From Myxococcales bacterium (GTDB lineage Bacteria > Myxococcota_C > UBA6777): 64,000 nt of DNA. Below, piece after piece: positions 8,859 to 17,718 of this stretch. Numbering within the stretch: the first letter of the stretch is position 1; every line of letters begins with the position of its first letter. Made by a program: the position numbers and the translations under genes. The stretch covers positions 88,701 through 152,700 of the forward strand of contig JACKEL010000014.1 in the NCBI GenBank assembly GCA_020632975.1, read 5' to 3'. Under the pieces are notes generated by a model. That model had not been told where the DNA came from and searched no databases. It worked only from the letters and a program-made list of their open reading frames with translations.

Positions 8859-9274
8859 GTAGAGACCTCCAAGCCCAAGTGTTTGCTTGGATAGAGGGGC
8901 TTCATTGGTTTTGTGGCCCCAAAGGTTTTTGGTTTCGCGCGGATAGGATTGTATCATGCGCGGTCTTACGCAAGAGACGCAAGTTGGGTTCGTTTCGCAT
9001 CAGAACTTCCTTGAGCGATAGAAACGCCCAAGTGGACAAGGCACGCTGTCTCAAGCATGGGCTCGGCGTGTCGAGTGAGAAGGCCAAGGGATGGGCCTTT
9101 TCGTTCGCATCTCTACCTTTTTTGTCTTTTTTTGAAAAGAAAAAGCAGTTCTCCGTCAGGCAAGCGTGAACAGGTCAGAAGAGAAGTTGTGCACACTTCC
9201 TTTTGCGTACTCGCGCAAATCCATGAAACGAAACTGGGGAAGATCCCCAGTGCTTCGGCAAAGGAGAACCCTCG
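8859..9274. other. Intergenic region between divergent TROVE and Cys-rich lipoprotein genes
   Basis: About 415 bases without a credible gene. It holds a strong GGAGGT for the minus-strand TROVE gene at its left edge and AAAGGAG for the plus-strand lipoprotein at its right edge. A six-pair hairpin AAGGCC/GGCCTT lies at 9080-9099, followed by a short T-run on the plus strand. In bacteria with Rsr proteins the Y RNA gene usually lies beside the protein gene, so this is the place to look; I could not draw a convincing Y RNA fold by eye. Confidence 0.5.
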
Positions 9275-9799
9275 ATGAAACGCTTGATTGCAAGTTTTGC
9301 ACTGCTTCTTATGACAGGTTGCGGGATCGCTGAGGTGCAAAAGCCCTTGAATGGGACGAACCAAGGCGCCAACATCTGTGTAGCCTCTGAAACGTACCAA
9401 CCCACCTTTCCTACAGCGGACTCTGGCATCAAAGAGTGCTACCAAAAATGCATGGCTTGGAGCGGAAACGACGCTCTTTGTAAGCCCAAGTGCGACAAGA
9501 CACCCCCGCTTCGTTTTGAAGCAGAGGTTTGCTTTGGTGAATGTATCCTTGTTGGATGCGAAAATAACTTAACGTGTGGGGAGAAATGCTTTCAATCGCC
9601 CCATAAATACGCACCGCGGGATACATGCGTAAATGACTGTGTGCTTGGTGGCCTTGGTGCGGGTCTCTGCGAAAACAAGTGTTACCAAATCGACCCTAGC
9701 TCGTATGTAGGGAGTGGCATGACTTGTGTGGAAAGATGTTTGGGTGACGCAGGAAAACAAGAACCCTGTGAAAGAGCTTGTGCCCAGATGTCTCCCTAG
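9275..9799 (+). CDS. Cys-rich lipoprotein
   Basis: A 174-residue secreted lipoprotein with an N-terminal signal ending in the lipobox LMTGC (Cys16). The mature part carries a large number of regularly spaced Cys, mostly as C-x3-C pairs (CYQKC, CKPKC, CFGEC, CGEKC, CVNDC, CENKC, CVERC, CERAC), suggesting repeated two-disulfide units about 20 to 30 residues long. No enzymatic motif is visible. AAAGGAG lies nine bases before the ATG. The gene stands between the divergent TROVE gene and a beta-barrel gene starting about 105 bp downstream. Cys-rich repeat lipoproteins of this sort are frequent in Myxococcota-like genomes; function unknown. Confidence 0.72.
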   Translation: MKRLIASFALLLMTGCGIAEVQKPLNGTNQGANICVASETYQPTFPTADSGIKECYQKCMAWSGNDALCKPKCDKTPPLRFEAEVCFGECILVGCENNLTCGEKCFQSPHKYAPRDTCVNDCVLGGLGAGLCENKCYQIDPSSYVGSGMTCVERCLGDAGKQEPCERACAQMSP

Positions 9800-9904
9800 T
9801 CTCGGGGATCTTGTGGCTCGCTTTTGTTTGTGAGCGACATCTCTCGTCTGCGTATGGCACCTGCATACGCGGACTTTTCTACGTAAGGCGAAGGAGTTTT
9901 TGGG

Positions 9905-11245
9905 ATGTTTCGATGGTGGGCGCTTTGCCTTGGTCTTTGGGGTTTGTGCTGCGATGCTGTGTGGGCAGCTCCTCGCCACATCACCATCCAAAGCTATCGC
10001 GCTGATCTTCCAGAGGTCCCATGGCTTCGACGATTTCTGCGGATGCGAGGCTATACACTTCTCGAAAAGCCAAGTCATCGTGGGCAACTTGTTCTGCACA
10101 TCCAATCCTCGCGCTTGGTATCGCTGCGCAGAGGCCGATTTTTGAAGAGATATCGTATCCCGCCCAAGATGGATGCAGCGATGGTGCGAGCAAGGATGTT
10201 GTTGATGTGTGTCGATCTCTTTCTCGATGCATTGCACCATAAGCCCGCATCATCGGATGCTTCTGTCGTGCCCGTCGAGCTGGCCCCACAAAAAGAACAT
10301 CCCCTCTCCAAACGACAGCGCGCCCACAAAAAGCCGCGGAGATGCTGCGTTCGTAAGCCTCCCTCGCGCAAAAAGAAGAGGCTGTCTCGAACTCTCAAAA
10401 GCCCCAATACCAAGAAGAAAAAACGCGCGTCCCAACACGCTACTTTGGGCACCCATCTAGCCAAGCCACATGTGCTTGTTCTTCGCTCCACCACTGCACT
10501 TCGCTCCACCACTGCACCTCACAAACCTCTTCTACGTCCCATCTTTCCCAAACGACGGTCCTCTTCGCGGAAGGCCCTCAAGAAAATGCACCTTGTCTTT
10601 GCGATGGATCTTTTGGGAGCTTCCGCTCTCCCTACACCCAAGCTCCAAGCCTCCGAAGTAAAGCAACTGGCATCCCCCTATATGTGGGGAGATGACCTCA
10701 GTTTGGAGCTTTCCATCGCTGGAGAGGGTCGTTGGGCAAGTGCAGATCATTGGTTTTGGGGAGGGCGTTTGGGCGTGGGCTTGAACATCAGACGCTTTAG
10801 TTTGCACGCAGAACTTTCCATACACTCTTACGCCTTGCAAACACGTGAAGAGCCGCTGCCTGCGTACATCCCGTTGGTGACGCCTTCTTTTTATGTGGGT
10901 TACAGGCTTCCTCTGGGCGATATCGAGCGTTGGCTTTCCCTTTCTGTGAGGCTTGGAACTGAAACAGAAGCCTTTGTCTTAGAGTCCACTTACACCGTAG
11001 ATCCAGGAAAGACCGAAGGCCCAGCCAAGTCTTCCACCACCATCACAGCCCCGTTGTATTGGGGAATCATGCTTGGTCTTCAGTTGAATTGGCAGTTTGC
11101 GCGTGCTTGGTCTGTGTTTTTGCGCCCGAGTGCTGTGTTTTATCCGGGAGGTCTTTTCAAAAAACAAAGTACAGATCTCATTGAAAAAACATCACTTTCT
11201 ACCTTTCAAGTCTCAGCCTTGGTTGGGATTCAAGTGCGATTATAG
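9905..11245 (+). CDS. Exported protein with basic linker and C-terminal outer-membrane beta-barrel-like domain
   Basis: A 446-residue protein with a signal peptide (cleavage likely after VWAA, residues 19-22). Residues 23 to about 110 form a small periplasmic domain. An extremely basic Lys/Arg/Pro linker follows (about 125 to 225). The final 200 residues alternate hydrophobic and polar residues with aromatic girdles and end in a terminal strand closing with VQVRL-like residues, as in outer-membrane barrels. AAGGAG stands eight bases before the ATG. It is immediately upstream of a sigma factor and FecR-like gene, an arrangement seen in signalling cassettes. No specific family is recognised. 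The basic linker contains a perfect 18-bp tandem duplication at 10481-10516. Confidence 0.6.
   Translation: MFRWWALCLGLWGLCCDAVWAAPRHITIQSYRADLPEVPWLRRFLRMRGYTLLEKPSHRGQLVLHIQSSRLVSLRRGRFLKRYRIPPKMDAAMVRARMLLMCVDLFLDALHHKPASSDASVVPVELAPQKEHPLSKRQRAHKKPRRCCVRKPPSRKKKRLSRTLKSPNTKKKKRASQHATLGTHLAKPHVLVLRSTTALRSTTAPHKPLLRPIFPKRRSSSRKALKKMHLVFAMDLLGASALPTPKLQASEVKQLASPYMWGDDLSLELSIAGEGRWASADHWFWGGRLGVGLNIRRFSLHAELSIHSYALQTREEPLPAYIPLVTPSFYVGYRLPLGDIERWLSLSVRLGTETEAFVLESTYTVDPGKTEGPAKSSTTITAPLYWGIMLGLQLNWQFARAWSVFLRPSAVFYPGGLFKKQSTDLIEKTSLSTFQVSALVGIQVRL
10481..10516 (+). repeat. Perfect 18-bp tandem duplication inside the basic linker
   Basis: The unit CTTCGCTCCACCACTGCA occurs twice head to tail and encodes a repeated LRSTTA peptide. 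The length is a multiple of three, so the frame is kept; it looks like recent slippage. Confidence 0.9.
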
Positions 11246-11248
11246 GGA

Positions 11249-11281
11249 TCTTTGAGAGACGTTTTTGTGGACGCTCAAAGA
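11249..11281. repeat. Inverted repeat between barrel gene and sigma-factor gene
   Basis: Perfect 8-bp arms TCTTTGAG and CTCAAAGA flank a 17-base loop, 60 bp before the sigma-factor start. There is no T-run after it, so an operator or mRNA stem is as likely as a terminator. Confidence 0.5.
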
Positions 11282-11339
11282 CTCTAGGAGAGGTTTTGCC
11301 AACTCTCACCCAACATGATCGTGCGCGTAGGAGATCACC

Positions 11340-12083
11340 TTGAAAGATTCCCCTCGAAGCATGGAGTTTCGGGCGCTTGGCGCGGAGCAGGAGTGGCCTG
11401 ACAGGCCCATGCCTGCGGAGTGTGTTCCGCGGCGTCAGATGCAGCGCTCAGAACAGCAGAGAACGCCCGTACCAACGGGATCTTATGATGTCGATCAAGC
11501 CCTCGTAAAACAGATCAGAGAAGGGAATCGAGAGGCTGTCGTGACGATGTATCGGCTGTATGCGCCTTCCTTGCTCAAAAGGTTGATGCGTCTGCTTGGA
11601 GGGAATGCGGATCAAGCACAAGACTGCCTCCAACAAGTCTTTGTCAAAGCGCTTCAAACCATCGAACACTACAGGGGAGACGGTGTTTTGCTTGCGTGGC
11701 TCAATCGCATCACGACGCATGTGGTGATGGATCTCTTTCGTGCAGAACAAGGATGGAGCGAGATCCTTCAGAGGCTCAAAGCCCCGCGGATCATGGGTTG
11801 GGGCTCAGACAACAGCCAAGCCATCCCTGAAAAAATGTTTCTCCAAGAAGAATTGAAAAGCTTGGTACATCGGGGATTAAAGACCATCCACGAGCGAAAG
11901 CGGATGCCGCTTTTGCTCTGCGATCTCGAAGGTTACTCGATCCAAGAAGCAGCAGACGAATTGCACGTACCTGTGGGAACGATCGCATCTCGTTTACATC
12001 ATGGCAGGCGCGAGTTGCGGGTCTGGCTGGAAAAAGCGTTGCAGCAACGTGGATTGTCTGCAGAGGAGTGGCTTCATGATTAA
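11340..12083 (+). CDS. RNA polymerase sigma-70 family (ECF-like) sigma factor
   Basis: A 247-residue protein with a 45-residue non-conserved extension, then sigma region 2 (about 60-125; YRLYAPSLLKRL, then DQAQDCLQQVFVKAL and the WLNRI helix) and region 4 (about 175-230; GYSIQEAADELHVPVGTIASRLHHGRREL), the helix-turn-helix that reads the -35 element. This is ECF architecture without region 3. The start is a TTG at 11340 preceded by TAGGAG at six bases. Its last codons overlap by 8 bp the start of the FecR-like gene, so the two are translationally coupled, as expected for a sigma/anti-sigma pair. Likely controls its own operon and perhaps the barrel gene upstream. Confidence 0.86.
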   Translation: MKDSPRSMEFRALGAEQEWPDRPMPAECVPRRQMQRSEQQRTPVPTGSYDVDQALVKQIREGNREAVVTMYRLYAPSLLKRLMRLLGGNADQAQDCLQQVFVKALQTIEHYRGDGVLLAWLNRITTHVVMDLFRAEQGWSEILQRLKAPRIMGWGSDNSQAIPEKMFLQEELKSLVHRGLKTIHERKRMPLLLCDLEGYSIQEAADELHVPVGTIASRLHHGRRELRVWLEKALQQRGLSAEEWLHD

Positions 12084-13359
12084 ATCATTGTTTCCAAAGA
12101 AACCAACGATGCCACAGGGCAGCGGTGTGCTCCCACCTGCGGTCTCTTGGGACGAAGTCTCTTCGCAAGAAGAAGCGCTCTTGTTGAAGGTTGAAGCCGA
12201 CGTCCTTCATTTCTATGATGAAACCCAAGAACAGGCCAAAGCGCCCTCTACCTCGGCATCTTCGCTTTCTTCGTCATCTTCGCATGTCCTTTCCAAAGAG
12301 GATGTGTCGAGAGGCCCACAAAAACGTTCGTTTCCTTTGGGGTGGATGTGGGCAACGTGCGGAGCATTGGGCTTGTTGGCTTTGTTGACGTGGAGGAACG
12401 CATCGACAAAGCAAGCTTTCTTTCCATCCTTGCGGATAAAAGGCAGTTTGGAGCTACAAGATCTCACATCTCCACAAGAAGCCCAACATCTCCGCGTGTT
12501 GTTTGCCCCAAAAGGCGAACTTGCGGACCCCCAAGGTTGGTCTTTGAAAGCACAGTCTCAAGCGACGCTGCATCTTCGTCGTGCCCGAAAGAAGGCGACA
12601 TTACGACTTGATCATGGAGCCGTGACCTTTTGGGTGACACCTGGATCGATGAAACAGTTTGAAGTTTCCTGCAAAAACAAGCTGCGTGTCGTGGTCAAAG
12701 GCACGATCTTTTCTGTGTGGCAACAACATGCGTCTCTTCGTGTCGAAGTGTATCGAGGTCATGTTGTGCTAAAACAAGGCAACCATGGGCTTTTGCATCT
12801 GTACAAAGAACAAGGTGTGCGCATCGACAAAGCATCGCCTTCTCGATGGAAGACCTATCGCGTTGCGCCAAAGCCCCAAGGATGGCTCTCTAAGATCGAG
12901 TGGATGGCGCTTCATCAACCCGCTCATTTGTTTGACTACGCACAAGATATCGAACGGGACTCATCCATCCCCCTAGAGCAACGGCTTCAATCGCTAGAGC
13001 TTGCTTCTCACGCTTTGACAGGGGCCAAGCGATGGAAAGAGGCTTTTCTTTTGTGGTTTCGCTTGGCCAATGCCCAAAAACAAGGATACAACGCCCAAAC
13101 AGCGTGGTTTCAAGCGGCCCAAAGCTGTCGTTTGTCTCAAACCCAACGTGCCACGTGTATTCGTTTGTATCGTTTGTTTCTCAAGCGCTTTCCTCGTGCC
13201 ATCGACCCTTTGCGAGATACCAGCATGGCTTGGTTGGGTCGTTTGCTTTACGAAGATCCCAAACAGAAACAACAAGCACGCGCGCTTTTTCGACGTTATC
13301 TCATCCTTTTTCCCAAAGGCTCCCAAGCTGCGCTGATTCGGCGATATCTCAAGCGATAA
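12076..13359 (+). CDS. FecR-domain membrane protein (putative anti-sigma factor) with TPR-like tail
   Basis: A 427-residue protein: a cytoplasmic Ser-rich N-terminus of about 90 residues, one transmembrane helix around WATCGALGLLALLTW, a periplasmic FecR-type beta domain (about 150-270, with the signature LDHGAVTFWV, KGTIFSVW and VYRGHVVLKQ) and a helical C-terminal region of about 120 residues with TPR-like pairs. FecR proteins transmit envelope signals to their sigma factor. The ATG at 12076 overlaps the sigma-factor stop and has AGGAG seven bases upstream. The C-terminal helical part resembles tetratricopeptide repeats used in oligomerisation. No enzymatic residues are visible. Anti-sigma role is inferred from domain and coupling. 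Confidence 0.78.
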   Translation: MIKSLFPKKPTMPQGSGVLPPAVSWDEVSSQEEALLLKVEADVLHFYDETQEQAKAPSTSASSLSSSSSHVLSKEDVSRGPQKRSFPLGWMWATCGALGLLALLTWRNASTKQAFFPSLRIKGSLELQDLTSPQEAQHLRVLFAPKGELADPQGWSLKAQSQATLHLRRARKKATLRLDHGAVTFWVTPGSMKQFEVSCKNKLRVVVKGTIFSVWQQHASLRVEVYRGHVVLKQGNHGLLHLYKEQGVRIDKASPSRWKTYRVAPKPQGWLSKIEWMALHQPAHLFDYAQDIERDSSIPLEQRLQSLELASHALTGAKRWKEAFLLWFRLANAQKQGYNAQTAWFQAAQSCRLSQTQRATCIRLYRLFLKRFPRAIDPLRDTSMAWLGRLLYEDPKQKQQARALFRRYLILFPKGSQAALIRRYLKR

Positions 13360-13378
13360 TTCCGCGATATCTCAAGCG
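13341..13378 (+). repeat. 15-bp direct repeat spanning the FecR-like gene stop codon
   Basis: GCGATATCTCAAGCG occurs at 13341-13355 and again at 13364-13378, with the TAA stop (13357-13359) between them. The second copy is outside the coding frame, suggesting a small duplication at the gene end. Confidence 0.85.
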
Positions 13379-13620
13379 CTGATGCAAGTGGATATCTTGT
13401 GTTTTGGGTCTTTGGGGCTGCAAGTGTGTTGGGTCGATGACTTGGTGGGGGATGACAGAGGGAGTCTTTTCTTTCGCAGACAAGGGGACTTTTTCTTTTT
13501 TCTGACCTGTGGATGATCTCTCAAAAACACAGTTCCTGTGGCTTGGACTCGAAGCAAGAACACGCTATGGTCAAACCGCCCTCATCTTGGTAAGCGTTTA
13601 TGCAAGAAAAGGAGATGGTG

Positions 13621-16230
13621 ATGCGTGTTGTTTTTTCCTGTCTTTTCTCGTTGATCTTGGCTTCTTTGTTGGCGTTGGGATTGCACATGGGGTTGCATAT
13701 TCGGATCGTGGACAAGCCCGCGTTTCCTGACCTCACGAAGACAAAGCTCGATGTAAAAGGTTACAACCCCTTGATTATCGGGGATATCGGGAGTGCTGGT
13801 TATCCGCGAGATCGTTCTTTGTGGTTCAGTGATTATTCGCATCACGGTCGGCAATTTTCGACCTTGTTTCAAAAGGATGCGCCTTTTTTTCATGCCAAGG
13901 CTTTTGCGCAGTTTAAGCGCGAACTCAAGATGCACCTCGCACAAAGCAAGCGTTATGGTTTCAATGCCATCGAGATCCCTGGATTTATCGAGCTTGTGGA
14001 CTTTCGTTCGTTGAAAGATCCCGTGTACCCAAAAGGAAGCGTGTATCGAAAGCGCCACAAGGCTTTTCGAGAACGCTTTCGCGAGATCTTCCAAATCGCC
14101 CAAGAGATGGGGCTTCAAGTCATCCTCAAAACGGACATGGTGACGCTGAGTAAGCCGCTTGAAAGATATCTTGAGAAAAAAGGCATCGGGAAAAATGTCG
14201 ATGACCCGCGTTTCTGGGCGATCTACGAAGCTGGGATGGATGAGCTTTTTGCATCTTTTCCCCAAGTCAAAGGCGTGATCATCCGAATTGGTGAGGCTGG
14301 TGCGATTTATAGCCAAGCGGGTTGGGATTATTGGAGCGAACTTTTGGTGCTCTCAAAGAAGAGTGTCGAGCGGATGTTGCAGACGTTTCTCAAGGTCGCT
14401 GAAAAACATCATCGCAAACTGATCTTTCGCTCGTGGGCTGTGGGGATTGGCGAAGTGGGCAAGATCCATACAGTGCCTTCTGCTTATCAAGCAGTACTCG
14501 ATAAGATCGATAGCAAGGCCTTTTATGTTTCTACCAAGTACAGCCGTGGGGACTTTTGGAGTTATTTGCCTTTGAACCCCACGCTGTTTCAGGGGCGACA
14601 CCAACGCATCGTTGAGTTTCAATCTCGCCGAGAGTTCGAGGCTTTTAACGCCTTTGTGAACTATGCTGCACCCACTTACCAAAATGCTTACAAAGCTTTT
14701 TACCAAAAGAACCCCAAGGTCGCGGGTGCTTGGATCTGGACACAGTCGGGTGGTCCGATGTTTCAGGCTCCTTTCACGTTTTATCTCCAAGAGGGCTCGT
14801 GGGTGTGGATCGATGCGAATCTTTATGCAACGGCACGTGTGATTCGTGAGCCCAATGTCGATATCCGCCGTGTGACGGATGATTGGGTCCGCGAGACCTT
14901 TGGCGAAGATGCTGAGGTTCGTCGCGAGATGGCGCATATCCTTTTCGCTTCGCACGAAGCCACACGGGCCGCTGTGACCTTCAAGCCATTTGCGGGGAAA
15001 CAGGTCTTCGCGCTTGGTCAAGAAGTCCCGACCGTGGCCTTTAGTTATTGGAATATCGTGGGCGGAAACTCAGGGATCTTTAGTTCTTTGTATGTGGTGG
15101 CGCGAGAACAACTCGACAAAGTGCTTCAAGAGGATGAAAAAAACTGTGAAGTGATCGCGGATCTTGGGCGTCGATTCTCTCGGATAAAAGGGCGCATCAC
15201 AAAGCATCGTGCATGGATTCCGCATATCGAAAAGAGTTTTGCTTATATGCACGATCTTGCGCTGACCTTGAGCGCGTATCGACGCTTTTTCTTGCGCTAT
15301 TTTCAATGGCTTGATGGCAGGGGCGAAGCCAAGGCTTATCAAGAAGCGCTTGCGTTGTTTCAAAAGCGATATACCGCCCATCAGAAGGCTTACAAAGGCA
15401 ATATCCATTTCCCCGCCTACCTTTTTACAGAAGCGATGCGCCTTGTGGATTACGCGCAAAAGACGGGGCGCAGCATGTGGTTGGCGCGCTTGCTTTTGTT
15501 GTTGGGACTGGGGCTGCTTTTTTGGTTGTGGAAAAACAAAACACAGCTTTCTCAAACATCGCTTTCTTTTCCGCGATTTGCTTTGCTCAGCGTTGGTCTT
15601 CTTGGTTATATCCTCTTGACATGTCTGGCTTTTAGCAGCTTTCGCGGGATCTTTTTTGCGAGTTGTTTTGTGGGACTGGCTGTGATCTTCCTTGCAGCGT
15701 CTTGGTTCTTTTTTGCGGTCTCTCCTCGTGGTTTTGGTTTTCTCTCTGTGCCCATCTTTGCGCTCGGGAGCCTCTTGCTTGCGATGCCTGCGATGCGTGG
15801 ACCCATGTCCTTCTGGTTGATGTTTTGGACAGCACCTTTGGGGCGTGCGCTTTTTGTGGTGGGCTTTTTTGGTGTGGTGATCTTGTCGTATTCGATTGTG
15901 CTGTGGGGACAATCCCCCGCAGAGACCGCAGGAAAGACGTCGGGTGGGCTGCCTCGCGCTCAGGGAGCGACACAACTGCGTTTGCGCTTGGCTTGCTTGG
16001 TGGGGCTTCAGTTCCTAGCCACGGGGCTTTTGATGCTTGGGATGGGGCTCGATCCCTTTCTTACAACACTCAACAATGAGTTGGCGGTGCTTCCTTATTT
16101 TCTGACCTTGATCCATGGCCTCGTGGTGCACCTCAATATCCCGACAGTGCTGCCTTTTGTGTTTGTTGCGCCTGGGGTGCTTTTGCTTTTGGTGGGCGGA
16201 TTAGGTTTTCGCAAACGCACGGCTGGATAA
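13621..16230 (+). CDS. Large membrane protein with N-terminal TIM-barrel glycosidase-like ectodomain and multi-helix C-terminal membrane domain
   Basis: An 869-residue protein. A hydrophobic N-terminal helix (signal anchor) is followed by about 590 residues outside the membrane, then eight or so hydrophobic helices from about residue 620 to the end. The ectodomain has segments such as YGFNAIEIPGF, VILKTDM, KGVIIRIGEAG and FRSWAVGIGE spaced like beta-strands of a TIM barrel, reminiscent of GH67-type alpha-glucuronidases, but I cannot assign catalytic residues with confidence. Start: the ATG at 13621 has GGAG six bases upstream, whereas ATGs at 13600 and 13615 lack proper spacing. The next gene, regB, begins 37 bp downstream on the same strand. 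Family name is tentative; glycan binding or hydrolysis at the cell surface is inference. Confidence 0.55.
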   Translation: MRVVFSCLFSLILASLLALGLHMGLHIRIVDKPAFPDLTKTKLDVKGYNPLIIGDIGSAGYPRDRSLWFSDYSHHGRQFSTLFQKDAPFFHAKAFAQFKRELKMHLAQSKRYGFNAIEIPGFIELVDFRSLKDPVYPKGSVYRKRHKAFRERFREIFQIAQEMGLQVILKTDMVTLSKPLERYLEKKGIGKNVDDPRFWAIYEAGMDELFASFPQVKGVIIRIGEAGAIYSQAGWDYWSELLVLSKKSVERMLQTFLKVAEKHHRKLIFRSWAVGIGEVGKIHTVPSAYQAVLDKIDSKAFYVSTKYSRGDFWSYLPLNPTLFQGRHQRIVEFQSRREFEAFNAFVNYAAPTYQNAYKAFYQKNPKVAGAWIWTQSGGPMFQAPFTFYLQEGSWVWIDANLYATARVIREPNVDIRRVTDDWVRETFGEDAEVRREMAHILFASHEATRAAVTFKPFAGKQVFALGQEVPTVAFSYWNIVGGNSGIFSSLYVVAREQLDKVLQEDEKNCEVIADLGRRFSRIKGRITKHRAWIPHIEKSFAYMHDLALTLSAYRRFFLRYFQWLDGRGEAKAYQEALALFQKRYTAHQKAYKGNIHFPAYLFTEAMRLVDYAQKTGRSMWLARLLLLLGLGLLFWLWKNKTQLSQTSLSFPRFALLSVGLLGYILLTCLAFSSFRGIFFASCFVGLAVIFLAASWFFFAVSPRGFGFLSVPIFALGSLLLAMPAMRGPMSFWLMFWTAPLGRALFVVGFFGVVILSYSIVLWGQSPAETAGKTSGGLPRAQGATQLRLRLACLVGLQFLATGLLMLGMGLDPFLTTLNNELAVLPYFLTLIHGLVVHLNIPTVLPFVFVAPGVLLLLVGGLGFRKRTAG

Positions 16231-16267
16231 AAACAAAGTCGAAAAGATCAGTCTTTGGAGAAGTTCG

Positions 16268-17671
16268 ATGTCAGATGGAGTCTCTTTGGGTCGCGGTGCT
16301 TTGCTTGGGCATGACGAGCGCAAGACCTCTGCCGTGATCAATCTTCTTTGGTTGCGTCGTTTGCGTTGGGCGGTCTTGTTGGGACAAGTGCTGTTGATCG
16401 TGGTGACGCATGGTTGGTTGCAGATCAAACTGCCTTTGGTGTGCTTGTTGGTGGTGTTGTGGGGGAGTTTCTGCACAAACGCTGCGCTTCAGTTTTGGAA
16501 GGAACCACCGCAGGCTTGGCTCACGCCGCTGATGGGCGCTACGGTCATCTTCGATTTGTTTTCTTTTACGTTGTTGCTTGCGTGGACGGGTGGACCCACC
16601 AATCCATTTAGCTTCTTTTATCTTGTGTATGTGGCCTTGGCGATCTTGATCTTGCCGCAGCGATGGGGCTGGTCGTTGTCAGGGATCGCTGTGTTGGGGT
16701 ATGCCTCGTTGTTTTGGGGCTGGGAAGGGTCGCGCGCCCACCACAGCATCCACAGCCCCCACCACATGAAGCTGCACCTCGAAGGGATGTGGCTGGCGTA
16801 TGCGATGACCACGGTGTGTATCGTGTGGTTTGTTTCGCGGACCAAACTGGCTTTAAGTGCGCAAGCTGCGAAGATTCGTTCGCTTCAGTCTCTTCAGGCG
16901 CGCAACGAAAAGCTCGCAGCGATCGCAGCCTTGGCGGGTGGTGCGATGCATGAGATGGCGACGCCACTTGCGACGATCGCGTTGGTGGCCAAAGAGTTAC
17001 AGCACGCTCTCGCCAAAAAGCAAGAGAAGCTGTCTTTACACGAAGGTCCCGAACAGATCGAGAAGATGAGCCACGATCAAGGTGAGATGCAGGTCTTGAT
17101 CGAGGATACGCTGTTGATTCGAGAGCAAGTGGATCTGTGCCATCGTATCTTGCGTGAGCTTGTTCATCAGGCAGGCGATAGTCTTGGAGAAGCCCGACAA
17201 TCGGTCTCTTTGGAAGCTCTGCTACAACAAGCGACGACAGAGATCGCAGAGTCTTCGAGGATTATTCGCGAAGCCAAAGAAGAAGTCTTACAACAAGAGA
17301 TCAAGGTCCCGATCCAGGCGATGGCAAGGGTCTTACGGGGCCTGATGCGCAATAGCTTGGAGGCGACTTCTTCTACGCAACCCATCAATGTCCGCGCCCA
17401 CAAGAAAGCGGGATGGCTCGTACTTTCCGTGGTGGACGAGGGCTGTGGTATGCGCCCTGAGATCCTGAAACAAGTGGGCGAGCCTTTTTTTACCACCAAG
17501 CCTGCGGGCCAAGGTCACGGACTGGGGCTCTTTTTGGCGCGTACAGTGGCAGAACATCTTGGTGGGACGTTGCATATCGAAAGCGCAGTGGACCAAGGAA
17601 CGACCGTGACTTTGGAGCTACCTTTGTTTTCTGAAGCGAAAGCTTCCCAAGAAAGCTTGGGCGGGGTATAA
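16268..17671 (+). CDS. regB: RegB/PrrB-type redox-sensing histidine kinase
   Basis: A 467-residue sensor kinase with six predicted membrane helices in the first 190 residues. Residues 108-114 read GGPTNPF, fitting the GGxxNPF quinone-binding motif of RegB. The H-box HEMATPL places the phospho-His at residue 228, and N (NSLEAT), G1 (DEGCGM) and G2 (GHGLGLF) boxes complete the ATPase domain. RegB senses the respiratory quinone pool and phosphorylates RegA, coordinating respiration and redox metabolism. The redox-active Cys known near the H-box in Rhodobacter RegB is not visible in the linker before His228, so signalling may rely on quinone alone. Its partner regA starts 47 bp downstream. Confidence is high for the family. 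Confidence 0.88.
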   Translation: MSDGVSLGRGALLGHDERKTSAVINLLWLRRLRWAVLLGQVLLIVVTHGWLQIKLPLVCLLVVLWGSFCTNAALQFWKEPPQAWLTPLMGATVIFDLFSFTLLLAWTGGPTNPFSFFYLVYVALAILILPQRWGWSLSGIAVLGYASLFWGWEGSRAHHSIHSPHHMKLHLEGMWLAYAMTTVCIVWFVSRTKLALSAQAAKIRSLQSLQARNEKLAAIAALAGGAMHEMATPLATIALVAKELQHALAKKQEKLSLHEGPEQIEKMSHDQGEMQVLIEDTLLIREQVDLCHRILRELVHQAGDSLGEARQSVSLEALLQQATTEIAESSRIIREAKEEVLQQEIKVPIQAMARVLRGLMRNSLEATSSTQPINVRAHKKAGWLVLSVVDEGCGMRPEILKQVGEPFFTTKPAGQGHGLGLFLARTVAEHLGGTLHIESAVDQGTTVTLELPLFSEAKASQESLGGV

Positions 17672-17677
17672 GTCTTT

Positions 17678-17696
17678 GCGTTGGGCGAATCAACGC
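17678..17696 (+). other. Small hairpin between regB and regA
   Basis: GCGTTG and CAACGC form a perfect 6-bp stem with a 7-base loop just after the regB stop. There is no T-run, so it more likely affects mRNA processing or translation of regA than termination. Confidence 0.4.
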
Positions 17697-17718
17697 TTGC
17701 TAGACTCGGGTGTTTGGG

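Noticed and set aside
8985..9005. tRNA-like T-loop (GGTTCGTTTC)
   Set aside because: The flanking bases do not pair into a T-stem and no acceptor or anticodon arm can be built.
9080..9100. Terminator hairpin AAGGCC/GGCCTT
   Set aside because: Short stem, weak T-run and no upstream plus-strand gene to terminate.
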